Assembly: GCF_015291625.1 (NCBI RefSeq)
Contig: NZ_CP030047.1
Coordinates: 4,650,001 to 4,714,000, forward strand
Length of the DNA: 64,000 bases
Direction of reading: 5' to 3'
Origin: Bradyrhizobium sp. CCBAU 53421
Lineage (GTDB): Bacteria > Pseudomonadota > Alphaproteobacteria > Rhizobiales > Xanthobacteraceae
The notes below the pieces were generated by a model that was given only the letters and a program-made list of their open reading frames with translations, was not told the DNA's origin and did not search any database. The position numbers were made by a program, and so were the translations under genes. Below, piece after piece: positions 9,165 through 18,071 of the stretch. Positions within the stretch are counted from its first letter, which is position 1; each line of letters starts with the position of its first letter.

Positions 9165-9545
9165 ATGAACGTGCCCAGAAATGTGCTGTGGTTTGAGGTG
9201 CTGCTCTATCTGTCGCTGACGCTCGACGCGCTGTCGGTGGCGTTCCAGGACCGCACGCCGACCTTCGAGAAGACCGAGCAGATGATCACGGGCGAGACCC
9301 TGACGGCCGGCTGCATGATCCTGCTGCTGGTGTATTTCGTCCGGCTCGCCGCGCAGCACCGCAAGAACTGGCCGCGCTGGGCGCTGGCCGCGATGCTGGT
9401 GCTGTCGGTGATATCGCTGGTGCAGGTGATCGGCGACAAGGGTCTGGAGCTCGACAGCGCCATCGAGGTGGTGTCCTGCATCCTGACCACGGCCGGGCTG
9501 TATTATTCCTTCACTGGCGACGCGCAGGGCTGGTTCAACGCGTGA
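9165..9545 (+). CDS. small inner-membrane protein, unknown function
   Basis: A 126-residue protein with about four hydrophobic segments (about 8-24, 48-64, 72-90 and 100-116). No family was recognised with certainty. It lies 14 bp behind era in the same direction and is probably transcribed with it, ahead of recO. Gene-like codon use and clean membrane topology support a real gene. Confidence 0.7.
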   Translation: MNVPRNVLWFEVLLYLSLTLDALSVAFQDRTPTFEKTEQMITGETLTAGCMILLLVYFVRLAAQHRKNWPRWALAAMLVLSVISLVQVIGDKGLELDSAIEVVSCILTTAGLYYSFTGDAQGWFNA

Positions 9546-9756
9546 GGGGCGGCGCGCAGGGGCGCGGTGCCAAAATATCGAAAACAACCCCATGCAAAGT
9601 AGCCGGTGGCGGCGGGCGCTCGGCCAGGCAACTTGACACGTCGGGCAACTCAGCGTCATCATTCCAATATTCCGAAATTGTGCAAGCGCCACCGCCCGTC
9701 GGAATGACGGCGTATGATGACTGCGCGGTGCGCTGGAATCCTGTAGTCTCTCTTTC

Positions 9757-10506
9757 ATGGAATGGACCGACGAAGGCATCGTGCTGGGCGTGCGGCGGCA
9801 TGGCGAATCCTCCGCCATCGTCGAGCTCCTGACGCGCGAGCATGGCCGCCATCTCGGCCTCGTGCGCGGCGGTGCCAGCTCGCGGATGCGGCCGCTGCTG
9901 CAGCCCGGCAACAGCGTCACCGCGGTGTGGCGGGCGCGGCTCGACGAGCATCTCGGCATGTACGCGCTGGAAGGCACACGGCTGCGCGCGGCGACACTGC
10001 TCGCCTCGTCGCACGCCGTCTATGGCGTCACGCATCTGGCGGCGCTGGCCCGGCTGCTGCCGGAGCGCGATCCGCATCAAGACATCTACGAGATGCTGCA
10101 GGGGACGCTCGACGATTTCGACGATGCCGGCGTGGCCGCCGTGCACCTGATCCGGTTCGAGCTGGCGATGCTGACCGAGCTCGGCTTCGGGCTGGACCTG
10201 GACAATTGCGCGGCAAGCGGGGAGACCACCGACCTGATCTACGTGTCGCCGAAATCCGGCGGCGCCGTCTCCCGCGCCGCCGGGGAGCCGTGGCGCGACC
10301 GGCTGTTGCCGTTGCCGGCATTCCTGCGCGAAGGCGAGGGCGGTGCCAACAGCTGGTCGGAGCAGGACCTGCGCGACGGTTTCCAGATCACCGGTCTGTT
10401 CCTGCTGCGCCACGTGCTGGAGCCCCGCGGTCAGGGCCATTCCGATGCCCGCGACGGATTTATCAACGCCGTAACGAGGCCGCGGAGCCGAACGGCGGTT
10501 CCGTAA
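9757..10506 (+). CDS. recO: DNA repair protein RecO
   Basis: A 249-residue recombination mediator of the RecFOR pathway, which loads RecA on SSB-coated gaps. It has an N-terminal OB fold starting [17 protein letters not shown] and the middle helical segment with [20 protein letters not shown]. The first Cys of the usual zinc-binding set is visible there, but the full four-Cys cluster is not evident. It follows era after a small membrane gene, a familiar alphaproteobacterial order. Confidence 0.93.
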   Translation: MEWTDEGIVLGVRRHGESSAIVELLTREHGRHLGLVRGGASSRMRPLLQPGNSVTAVWRARLDEHLGMYALEGTRLRAATLLASSHAVYGVTHLAALARLLPERDPHQDIYEMLQGTLDDFDDAGVAAVHLIRFELAMLTELGFGLDLDNCAASGETTDLIYVSPKSGGAVSRAAGEPWRDRLLPLPAFLREGEGGANSWSEQDLRDGFQITGLFLLRHVLEPRGQGHSDARDGFINAVTRPRSRTAVP

Positions 10507-10578
10507 GGCCGATTCGGGCCCTAAATTCCCGGTGATTCGCGGCTTGCCCGATTCAGCGCCAAGGTTTAACGCCTCCCC

Positions 10579-12834
10579 ATGGGAAAACGACAGGTACCGC
10601 CGGAAAAGCCGGCCGAAATTCACGAGGTGCCGCTGCGTGATGCGCTCGAGGAGCGCTATCTCGCCTATGCGCTCTCGACCATCATGCATCGCGCGCTGCC
10701 GGACGCCCGCGACGGGCTGAAGCCGGTGCACCGCCGCATCCTCTACGGCATGGACCTGCTCGGGCTCGACCCGCGCGCGGCCTTCAAGAAATCGGCCAAG
10801 ATCGTCGGCGACGTGATGGGCTCGTTCCATCCGCACGGCGACCAGGCGATCTATGACGCCATGGTGCGCCTGGCGCAGGACTTCTCCTCGCGCTACCCGC
10901 TGGTCGACGGCCAGGGCAATTTCGGCAATATCGACGGCGATAATCCGGCCGCCTACCGCTACACCGAAGCGCGCATGACCGAGGTCGCGCGGCTCCTGCT
11001 CGACGGCATCGACGAGGACGGGGTCGAGTTCCGCCTCAACTACGACGGCCAGTCGAAAGAGCCGGTGGTGCTGCCCGGCGGCTTTCCGAACCTGCTCGCC
11101 AACGGTGCGCAGGGCATCGCGGTCGGCATGGCGACCTCGATCCCGCCGCACAACGCCGCCGAGCTTTGCGACGCTGCGCTGCATCTGATCGAGAAGCCCG
11201 ACGCCAAGTCGAAGGCGCTGTTGAAGTGGGTCAAGGGGCCGGACTTCCCGACCGGCGGCATCGTCGTCGATTCCAAGGAAGCGATCATCGAGGCCTATAC
11301 CACGGGGCGCGGCTCGTTCCGCACCCGCTCGCGCTGGACCCAGGAAGAGGGCGCGCGCGGCACCTGGGTGGTCGTCGTGACCGAGATCCCGTGGCTGGTG
11401 CAGAAGTCGCGGATCGTCGAGAAGATCGCCGAGCTCATCAACGAGAAGAAGCTGCCGCTGGTTGCCGACGTCCGCGACGAGTCGGCCGAGGACGTTCGCC
11501 TCGTGATCGAGCCGAAGTCCCGCACGGTCGATCCGGCGCTGATGATGGAATCGCTGTTCCGGCTCACCGAGCTGGAAAGCAAGATATCGCTGAACCTGAA
11601 CGTCTTGATCAAGGGCCGCATCCCGAAGGTGGTCGGCCTTGCCGAGTGCCTGCGCGAATGGCTCGACCATCTGCGCGACGTGCTGGTCCGCCGGTCCAAC
11701 TTCCGCAAGACCCAGATCGAGCACCGCCTGGAAGTGCTGGGCGGCCACCTCGTCGCCTATCTGAACCTCGACAAGGTGATCAAGATCATCCGAACCGAGG
11801 ACGAGCCGAAGCCCGTCCTGATCAAGACCTTCAATCTCACCGAGATCCAGGCCGAAGCCATCCTCAACATGCGGCTGCGCAATTTGCGCCGCCTGGAGGA
11901 GATGGAGATCCGCACCGAGGATAAGGAGCTTCGCAAGGAGCTGAAGGGCATCGAGGGGCTGCTCAGATCCGAGACCGAGCAATGGGCCAAGGTCGGCGAT
12001 CAGGTCCGCAAGGTCCGCGATATCTTCGGGCCCAAGACGCCGCTCGGCAAGCGCCGCACCACGTTCGCCGATGCGCCCGAGCACGACCTTGCGGCGATCG
12101 AGGAAGCGCTGGTCGAGCGCGAGCCATGCACCGTCGTGATCTCCGAGAAGGGCTGGGTGCGAACGCTGAAGGGCCATGTCGAGGATCTCTCGGGGCTCGC
12201 CTTCAAGACCGACGACAAGCTCGAGCACTCGTTCTTTGCCGAGACGACCTCGAAGCTGCTGCTGTTCGCGACCAACGGCAAGTTCTACTCGCTTGATGTC
12301 GCAAAACTGCCGGGCGGACGCGGCCATGGCGAGCCGATCCGCATGTTCATCGACCTCGAGCAGGACGCCGCGATCATCTCGCTGTTCGTCAACAAGGGCG
12401 AGCGCAAGTTCCTGATCGCGAGCAGCGAGGGCCAGGGCTTCGTCGTCAAGGAAGAGGACTGCGTCGGCAACACCCGCAAGGGCAAGCAGGTGCTCAATGT
12501 CGAGATGCCGAACGAGGCGCGTGCGATCACGACCGTGAACGGCGACACCGTCGCGGTGATCGGCACCAACCACAAGATGGTGCTGTTCGGTCTCGACCAG
12601 GTGCCGGAGATGGCGCGCGGCCGTGGCGTGCGGCTGCAGAAATACACCAGCTCGGAGCTGTCAGACGTTGCGGTGTTCGACTCCAAGACCGGCCTGACCT
12701 GGAAGGACTCCGCCGGTCGCGAGCACAGCATGACCATGAAGGAACTGGCCGACTGGCGCGGCAACCGCGCCGACGCCGGCCGGCTCGCCCATGGCCTGCC
12801 GAAGTCGAACAAGTTCAATCGCGGCGTGGAGTAG
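10579..12834 (+). CDS. parC: DNA topoisomerase IV subunit A
   Basis: A 751-residue type II topoisomerase subunit that decatenates daughter chromosomes. It begins with a standard ParC arrangement: the [21 protein letters not shown] region, the [17 protein letters not shown] quinolone-determining region (about 77-93), and the catalytic Tyr128 in AYRYTEARM. The C-terminal part (about 500-740) is a reduced beta-pinwheel. The length and the absence of a long GyrA-box tail favour ParC over GyrA. The residue following HPHGD is Gln instead of the Ser found in enterobacteria. Confidence 0.94.
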   Translation: MGKRQVPPEKPAEIHEVPLRDALEERYLAYALSTIMHRALPDARDGLKPVHRRILYGMDLLGLDPRAAFKKSAKIVGDVMGSFHPHGDQAIYDAMVRLAQDFSSRYPLVDGQGNFGNIDGDNPAAYRYTEARMTEVARLLLDGIDEDGVEFRLNYDGQSKEPVVLPGGFPNLLANGAQGIAVGMATSIPPHNAAELCDAALHLIEKPDAKSKALLKWVKGPDFPTGGIVVDSKEAIIEAYTTGRGSFRTRSRWTQEEGARGTWVVVVTEIPWLVQKSRIVEKIAELINEKKLPLVADVRDESAEDVRLVIEPKSRTVDPALMMESLFRLTELESKISLNLNVLIKGRIPKVVGLAECLREWLDHLRDVLVRRSNFRKTQIEHRLEVLGGHLVAYLNLDKVIKIIRTEDEPKPVLIKTFNLTEIQAEAILNMRLRNLRRLEEMEIRTEDKELRKELKGIEGLLRSETEQWAKVGDQVRKVRDIFGPKTPLGKRRTTFADAPEHDLAAIEEALVEREPCTVVISEKGWVRTLKGHVEDLSGLAFKTDDKLEHSFFAETTSKLLLFATNGKFYSLDVAKLPGGRGHGEPIRMFIDLEQDAAIISLFVNKGERKFLIASSEGQGFVVKEEDCVGNTRKGKQVLNVEMPNEARAITTVNGDTVAVIGTNHKMVLFGLDQVPEMARGRGVRLQKYTSSELSDVAVFDSKTGLTWKDSAGREHSMTMKELADWRGNRADAGRLAHGLPKSNKFNRGVE

Positions 12835-12842
12835 TTGCGCAG

Positions 12843-12871
12843 GGCGGGTTAGGCGCAAGCCGTAACCCGCC
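12843..12871 (+). terminator. hairpin after parC
   Basis: A perfect 9-bp stem (12843-12851 with 12863-12871) and an 11-nt loop just past the parC stop. There is no T-run, so it may be a weak terminator or an mRNA 3' end. Confidence 0.5.
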
Positions 12872-12916
12872 GTTCAACAGCCGCGGTGTGATAGTATCCA
12901 CATTTCACCGCGCTAT

Positions 12917-12946
12917 AACCGTCGCCGACGATATCGGGCGACGGTT
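12917..12946 (+). promoter_or_regulatory. 10-bp inverted repeat directly before the CDF gene
   Basis: AACCGTCGCC and GGCGACGGTT form a perfect inverted repeat with a 10-nt spacer, ending 3 bases before the ATG at 12950. It could be a repressor operator or an mRNA hairpin that covers the ribosome-binding region. Confidence 0.55.
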
Positions 12947-12949
12947 GCC

Positions 12950-13930
12950 ATGGCGCACAATCACGACCACAGCGGTCATTCTCACGGAACGTCCCAGATT
13001 GGACATTCCCACGCCGGCCACTCTCATGCCGGGCACTCGCACGCCGGGCACAGCCACGCGCCAGCGAGCTTCGGCACCGCCTTTGCGGTCGGCGCGTCAC
13101 TGAACACCGCCTTCGTCATCGCCGAGCTGATCTTCGGCTACTCCGCCAACTCGCTGGCCCTGGTCTCCGACGCTGTTCACAATCTCTCCGACGTCATCGC
13201 GCTGCTCTTGGCCTGGGGCGGGGCGTGGCTCGCCGGCAGGCGCCCGACCGATACCCACACCTATGGCTACCGCCGCGCTTCGATCCTGGCGGCGCTGTTC
13301 AATGCCGGGCTGCTGCTGATCGCGGTCGGCGGCATCGCGGTCGAGGCGATCAACCGCTTCCGTGAGCCGGCCGAGGTCGCAAGCTGGACCGTGGTCTGGG
13401 TCGCCGCGCTCGGCATCCTGATCAATGGCGGCACCGCGCTGCTGTTCATGCGGGGCCGCGACAGCGACCTCAACGTCCGCGGCGCCTACCTGCACATGGC
13501 GGCGGATGCCGGCGTCTCGCTCGGCGTCGTGATCGCCGCGCTGTTGATCATGGCGACCGGCTGGCAGTGGCTCGATCCGGCGATCAGCCTCGCCATCGCG
13601 GTGGTCGTGCTGCTCAGCGGCTGGGAGCTTGCCCGCGACAGCGTCAACCTCGCGCTCGACGCGGTGCCGAAGGGCATCGATCTCAAACGGGTGAGGGACT
13701 ATCTCGCCGCGCTCGAGGGCGTCACCGAGGTGCACGATTTGCACATCTGGGCGATGAGCACGAGCGAGACCGCGCTGACCGCGCATCTGGTGCGGCCCGG
13801 CGGGCATGACGACATCTTCCTGCATCGCGTCTGCGCCGAGCTGTCGGAGCGCTTCAGCATCCACCACGCAACGCTGCAGGTCGAGATCAGCAGCGAGACC
13901 TGCCGGCTGGCGCCGGCGGAAATGGTCTAG
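12950..13930 (+). CDS. cation diffusion facilitator (Zn/Co-type metal exporter)
   Basis: A 326-residue CDF-family proton-coupled exporter of divalent metal from the cytoplasm. The first 45 residues are extremely His-rich and include four tandem GHSHA units. Six membrane segments follow. The transport site shows HNLSD in the second segment and HMAAD in the fifth, the paired His/Asp motifs of zinc-type CDFs. The C-terminal cytoplasmic domain holds DLHIWAMS. The substrate is probably Zn, Co or Ni; sequence alone does not decide. A perfect inverted repeat directly before the start suggests local regulation. Confidence 0.92.
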   Translation: MAHNHDHSGHSHGTSQIGHSHAGHSHAGHSHAGHSHAPASFGTAFAVGASLNTAFVIAELIFGYSANSLALVSDAVHNLSDVIALLLAWGGAWLAGRRPTDTHTYGYRRASILAALFNAGLLLIAVGGIAVEAINRFREPAEVASWTVVWVAALGILINGGTALLFMRGRDSDLNVRGAYLHMAADAGVSLGVVIAALLIMATGWQWLDPAISLAIAVVVLLSGWELARDSVNLALDAVPKGIDLKRVRDYLAALEGVTEVHDLHIWAMSTSETALTAHLVRPGGHDDIFLHRVCAELSERFSIHHATLQVEISSETCRLAPAEMV

Positions 13931-14057
13931 CCGGCGGCGATCTACTCGCGTTCAATTGATCGATGGACTCCGGGCCATGTCTTCCACGGCCGCCACTGAG
14001 GCGGCACATTGCGGCCGCGCGCGTTGAAGAAAGCGGGCTCGATCAACGGAGGGCAAT

Positions 14058-14885
14058 GTGAAGAAGGCAATCGGTCTTGCGATGTTGCTCTGGGTCGCGG
14101 GCGCAGTGCCGCACGCAGATGCCCAGCCAGCGAAAACTGGCGTCGAGCGGCTCTACATCCTCAACTGCGGCGAAGGTGTTGCCGGCGACATTTCGCGCTG
14201 GTCGCCGGGCGTGAACGAAGGCAAGTCGATGGACTTCGTCGACAATTGCTACCTGATCAAGCACGCGCAGGGCTGGTTCCTGTGGGACACCGGCATTCCC
14301 GACGCGGTCGCGGCGATGCCTAACGGCCTTGCGCCAGCCGATCCCAAGGCCATCACCTGGCGACGGCCGAAGACGCTGGCCGCGCAGCTCGACCAGCTCG
14401 GGGTCAAGCCGTCGGACATCAAGGCGATCGCGGTCTCGCATACCCATCCCGATCACGTCGGCAACGTCGAGATGTTCCCTGTCGCGATGCTGTATGTGCA
14501 GAAAGCGGAGTATGAATGGCCCGGCGCCAACAACGCGCCGCGCTTCAAGCCGGAGCATCCGGTGACGAAGCTCGAGGGCGACCGCGACGTGTTCGGCGAC
14601 GGCAGCGTCACCATCCTGTCGACACCGGGCCATACCCCTGGCCACCAATCGCTGCTGGTGAAGCTACCGAAGACCGGCGCGGTCCTGCTGACCGGCGATG
14701 CCGTTCACTTCAGGGACAATTGGGATAATCGACGCGTGCCGACCTTGAACGCCAGCAAGGAGCAGACGCTGGCCTCGATGCAGAAGATCGCCGACACGCT
14801 GACCAAGGAGAAGGCGCAGCTCTGGATCAACCACGACAAGGCCCAGCGCGACGGGCTGAAAATGTCGCCGGAGTTCTATGACTGA
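14058..14885 (+). CDS. exported metallo-beta-lactamase-fold hydrolase (lactonase-like)
   Basis: A 275-residue protein with a signal peptide (about 1-22, ending AHADAQ-like at the cleavage site). The metal site HTHPDHVGN (about residues 118-126), GHTPGH near 190 and LTGDAVH near 213 are the zinc ligands of the MBL superfamily. The arrangement resembles the N-acyl-homoserine-lactonase (AttM/AiiB) branch, so quorum-signal or lactone hydrolysis is possible, but the periplasmic location is unusual for AiiB-type enzymes. RBS GGAGG precedes the ATG. It stands alone between the CDF and the cyclase genes. Confidence 0.85.
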   Translation: MKKAIGLAMLLWVAGAVPHADAQPAKTGVERLYILNCGEGVAGDISRWSPGVNEGKSMDFVDNCYLIKHAQGWFLWDTGIPDAVAAMPNGLAPADPKAITWRRPKTLAAQLDQLGVKPSDIKAIAVSHTHPDHVGNVEMFPVAMLYVQKAEYEWPGANNAPRFKPEHPVTKLEGDRDVFGDGSVTILSTPGHTPGHQSLLVKLPKTGAVLLTGDAVHFRDNWDNRRVPTLNASKEQTLASMQKIADTLTKEKAQLWINHDKAQRDGLKMSPEFYD

Positions 14886-14925
14886 GCCGCGTTGGCGCCG
14901 CGCACCTTCGACCGGCTTGGCCTGA

Positions 14926-15117
14926 TCAGCTGTGTGGGGCGGACGGCGCCGTCACCGGCGGGGCGGGCACGTGCTTCGGCTTCATCGTGCCGGCGTAGAA
15001 CGACAGTGTGAACATCAGGGCGAGGGCGGCCAGGTAGACCCCATAGGACTGCGGCGGGGTGATCGCCCATTGCACGAGGCGTCGGATCGGGGTCGGCTGG
15101 CCGGGGTCGCTGTCCAT
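14926..15117 (-). CDS. 63-residue single-pass membrane protein, unknown
   Basis: Begins MDSDPGQPTPIRRLVQW, has one hydrophobic segment (about residues 27-43) and a Pro/Ala-rich tail. The N-terminal Arg pair before the segment suggests the N-terminus is inside. The ATG at 15117 was chosen because the upstream frame is Arg/Ser-rich and gene-unlike. It is divergent from the nucleotide cyclase, with only about 100 bp between starts. No function recognised. Confidence 0.6.
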   Translation of the reverse strand: MDSDPGQPTPIRRLVQWAITPPQSYGVYLAALALMFTLSFYAGTMKPKHVPAPPVTAPSAPHS

Positions 15118-15214
15118 GCGCCCTTTTGCGCGAAGGCCGGGGCAAAGGAAAGCGGAATCGCCGGCATTCGGTGGCTTCGTTCCGCCCGAAAATGGCGCGG
15201 CGGGCGGCCTTGCA

Positions 15215-16546
15215 ATGTTGGACTGGCGTCCGCATCTGTCACGCGACGACCAGCCCTTCCTCCCGCACCAATTGCCCGGCATAATCCAGCGTATGGAACT
15301 GACGCCCCGTTTGCGCCTCATGAATTGGTTGGTCCGCCAGGGTCTCACGGGCCTGCCGGAAAACGATCTGCTGCGCGGCTTCTGCGAGCGCTGCCGGGCC
15401 GCCGGCATGCCGCTGTCGCGGGCGATCGTCTTCATCGACACCCTGCATCCGATCTTCGAGGGGCGCGGCTTCCGCTGGAACGACGGCGAAAGCAACGAGG
15501 CCGATATCTTCGAATACGGCTCGACCAGCAGCGGCGAGGCCAGCCAGAACTGGCGGCGGTCGGCGTTCCATCACATGCTCGAAAACGGCCATGACGAGAT
15601 GGTGATCAATCTCGCCGAGACGCACGATTTCTCGATGATCGGCGACCTTGCCGAGAAGGGCCACAAGCACTTCGTGGCCTTCGTGCATCGCTTCGGCGAG
15701 GCCGGCACGATCGGCGAGATGGATTGCTTCTATTCCTACTATACCACCCGCCGTTCGGACGGGTTCGACGAGAACCATATGGAGGCGCTGCGCGACCTCG
15801 TGCCGGTGCTCGGGCTCGCGATCAAATCGGCCGCCCAGGTCGAGATCGCCCGCACGCTCGGACGGGTCTATCTCGGCCGCGATACGGCGGAGCAGGTGCT
15901 GCGCGGACGCATGCAGCGCGGCATCACCGAGAAGATCAAGGCCGTGTTGTGGTACTCCGACGTGCGCGGCTCGACCGCGATCAGCGAGCGCATCGGCCCG
16001 GACGAGATCATTCCGTTCCTCAACGACTACGCGCAGGCCTCGATCGACGCGATCCATGATGCCGGCGGCGAAGTCTTGAAGCTGATCGGCGACGGCGTGC
16101 TGGCGATGTTCACCAGCGAGAACATGGCAAGCGCCAAGCGCGCGGCGCTGCGCGCCGAACACAGATTCCGGCACAACATCCGCGTGCTGAACGATCGGCG
16201 CGAGAATGAGAACCGGCCGACCACCACGGCCTATGTCGGGCTCCATGTCGGCCAGGTCTTCTACGGCAATATCGGCAGCGAGGACCGGCTGGATTTCACC
16301 GTGGTCGGGCCCGCCGTCAACGAGGTCAGCCGGATCGCCTCGATGTGCGCCTCAGTCGACCGGGAGCTGCTGACCTCGACCGATTTCCGCACCGGCCTTG
16401 ACGCCGCCGGCCGCAACTATCTGGTTTCCACCGGCCGCTTCGTCTTGCGCGGCATCGGCCATGCGCAGGATCTTTATACGCTGGATCCGGCCGTCACGGC
16501 CGACGAGGTCATCGGCGGCAAGTACGAGCGGTACCTGGCAAGCTGA
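15215..16546 (+). CDS. class III adenylate/guanylate cyclase
   Basis: A soluble 443-residue protein. Residues about 1-230 form an N-terminal sensor-like region of unknown type, typical of Bradyrhizobium cyclases. The catalytic domain (about 245-420) shows YSDVRGSTAISERIG with the first metal Asp, LKLIGDGVLAMF with the base-contacting Lys and the second metal Asp, and VGLHVGQVFYGNIG plus DFTVVGPAVN at the C-terminal half. It should make cAMP from ATP. The ATG at 15215 gives the longest plausible form; ATG 15293 (MELTPRLRLMNW) is an equally credible start. Confidence 0.85.
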   Translation: MLDWRPHLSRDDQPFLPHQLPGIIQRMELTPRLRLMNWLVRQGLTGLPENDLLRGFCERCRAAGMPLSRAIVFIDTLHPIFEGRGFRWNDGESNEADIFEYGSTSSGEASQNWRRSAFHHMLENGHDEMVINLAETHDFSMIGDLAEKGHKHFVAFVHRFGEAGTIGEMDCFYSYYTTRRSDGFDENHMEALRDLVPVLGLAIKSAAQVEIARTLGRVYLGRDTAEQVLRGRMQRGITEKIKAVLWYSDVRGSTAISERIGPDEIIPFLNDYAQASIDAIHDAGGEVLKLIGDGVLAMFTSENMASAKRAALRAEHRFRHNIRVLNDRRENENRPTTTAYVGLHVGQVFYGNIGSEDRLDFTVVGPAVNEVSRIASMCASVDRELLTSTDFRTGLDAAGRNYLVSTGRFVLRGIGHAQDLYTLDPAVTADEVIGGKYERYLAS

Positions 16547-16557
16547 GGTCTTTCCAC

Positions 16558-16676
16558 CGTCATTGCGAGGAGCTCGCGACAAAATTGCAAAGCAATTTTG
16601 CGCTGAAGCGACGAAGCAATCCATCGTCCCGCATATGCGGACAGATGGATTGCTTCGCTCCGCTCGCAATGACGGC
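16558..16676. repeat. REP-like nested palindrome
   Basis: Outer arms CGTCATTGCGAG (16559-16570) and CTCGCAATGACG (16663-16674) enclose GAAGCAATCCAT/ATGGATTGCTTC (16613-16624 and 16645-16656) and an extra hairpin CAAAATTG/CAATTTTG (16580-16600). This is a palindrome family widespread in Bradyrhizobium and relatives. It lies between the convergent cyclase and MFS genes. Confidence 0.85.
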
Positions 16677-16691
16677 TGAGAGGACTCGGGA

Positions 16692-17933
16692 TCAGCAGCG
16701 CGCGGGCTCGCCGACCATGTCGGGCTGACGCCTGAGCGACACCGCGGGCGACATCAGGATCACCAGCGCCTGCGCCGCAAAGATTGCGGCCGCGAGGTAG
16801 AGGCAGGCTTCGGCGCCGTAGAGGCCACCGACGACGGCGCCGAGTGCGGATCCGAGCGGGCGGGCGCCGTAGCTCATGATGTTGATCGCGGAGACGCGGC
16901 CGAGCAGCGAGGGCGGCGTCACCGACTGCCTGAGCGTAGTTGTCGAGATCACCCACAGGATCGGGCCGACGCCGAGGAGGAAGAAGCCGAGCCCGGCGAG
17001 CAGCGGCGTCGCAATCCAGGTGGTCAGCGCCATCACGATCGCGGCGACGAGGCCGGTGACCGGGCCGAGCCCGATCACGGTGCCGAATGCCAGCCGCTTC
17101 ATGACGCGGGTTGCGAACAGCGCGCCGACCACCATGCCGACGCCGTACATCGCAAGCGTCGTGCCGACACCGGTTGCGCTGAGCCCGACATGGCGCACCG
17201 CATAGGGCACGAACACGGCGAGCAGCAGGAAGGACGCGGTGTTGAAGATGAACTGGGTGATGAACACCGGCCGCAGCAAGGCGTGATGCATGACGAAGGC
17301 CGCGCCTTCCTTGATGTCCTGCATCGGATGACGCCGCGGGGCAGGCTGGCGCGCCGGCTCATAGAGGCCGGCGAGCAGCACGACCGCGATCGCCGACAGC
17401 GCGGCGGCAAAGCCGAATGCGGGCGCGGCACCGACCCAGCCGACCAGCACGCCGCCAAGCGCGGGTCCGCTGGCGAAAGCGACGGTGCGCGCAAGTTCGA
17501 TACGGGCATTCGCGGCCGGCAATTGCTGCGACGTCACCAGCGACGGGACCAGCGCAGGAGCTGCGACGCTGTAGGCGACCGTGCCGCAGACCGCGATGAA
17601 GCCGAGCAAGGCCAGCAGCGGCAGTGTCATCAGGCCGAACCCCAGCAACAGCAGAATCGCGGCCAATGCCGCCGCGCGCAGCGCCTCGGAGCCCGCCATC
17701 ACCCAGCGCCGCGACACACGGTCGGCCAAGAGGCCGGCGGGAATCGCAAACAGGATGAAAGGCAGCGTCAGTGCGGTCTGCAACAGGCCGGTCTGGCCTT
17801 CGCCGACGCCGAGCACCAGCACCGCGACGATGGGCGCGGCCGCAAGCGCGATCTGCTCGGCCGATTGTGCGGCGAGGTTGGACCAGGCCAGGCGATTGAA
17901 GGTGCTTGGCAAGCGAGGCGTATCGGCGGACAT
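16692..17933 (-). CDS. MFS transporter
   Basis: A 413-residue integral membrane protein with about 12 hydrophobic segments. It belongs to the enterobactin-exporter/MefA-like branch of the major facilitator superfamily. The loop GLLADRVSRRWVM near residue 60 corresponds to the MFS motif between segments 2 and 3. The substrate cannot be assigned; the branch commonly exports drugs or small metabolites. ATG 17933 (MSADTPRLPST) was chosen because AGGGA lies upstream; the longer frame adds a gene-unlike leader. Confidence 0.85.
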   Translation of the reverse strand: MSADTPRLPSTFNRLAWSNLAAQSAEQIALAAAPIVAVLVLGVGEGQTGLLQTALTLPFILFAIPAGLLADRVSRRWVMAGSEALRAAALAAILLLLGFGLMTLPLLALLGFIAVCGTVAYSVAAPALVPSLVTSQQLPAANARIELARTVAFASGPALGGVLVGWVGAAPAFGFAAALSAIAVVLLAGLYEPARQPAPRRHPMQDIKEGAAFVMHHALLRPVFITQFIFNTASFLLLAVFVPYAVRHVGLSATGVGTTLAMYGVGMVVGALFATRVMKRLAFGTVIGLGPVTGLVAAIVMALTTWIATPLLAGLGFFLLGVGPILWVISTTTLRQSVTPPSLLGRVSAINIMSYGARPLGSALGAVVGGLYGAEACLYLAAAIFAAQALVILMSPAVSLRRQPDMVGEPARC

Positions 17934-18010
17934 GGCAGAATCCCTGGAAAATTCGACTGCCTTTAGTGTGTGTTTGGAAGACGTCCGATCCCACCCGTTT
18001 CCCGACAACA

Positions 18011-18046
18011 CAAAAACAAAGGCCCGCCGGGAGAGGCGGGCCTTGT
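18011..18046 (-). terminator. rho-independent terminator of the flotillin operon
   Basis: A perfect 10-bp stem (18019-18028 with 18035-18044), read on the minus strand, is followed by TTTGTTTTTG. It lies just after the flotillin stop. Confidence 0.85.
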
Positions 18047-18071
18047 CGCTGATATCAGAAGCGCAGTCACG

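Noticed and set aside
9535..12573. A 1012-codon minus-strand open frame over recO and parC
   Set aside because: Antisense shadow of recO/parC; composition (LAD, QRRD and GVGD type words) is that of reverse-complement coding DNA.
12950..13103. CRISPR-like short repeats in the CDF 5' region
   Set aside because: The 15-bp periodicity codes for GHSHA units in frame and the DNA is not identical between units; no spacers.
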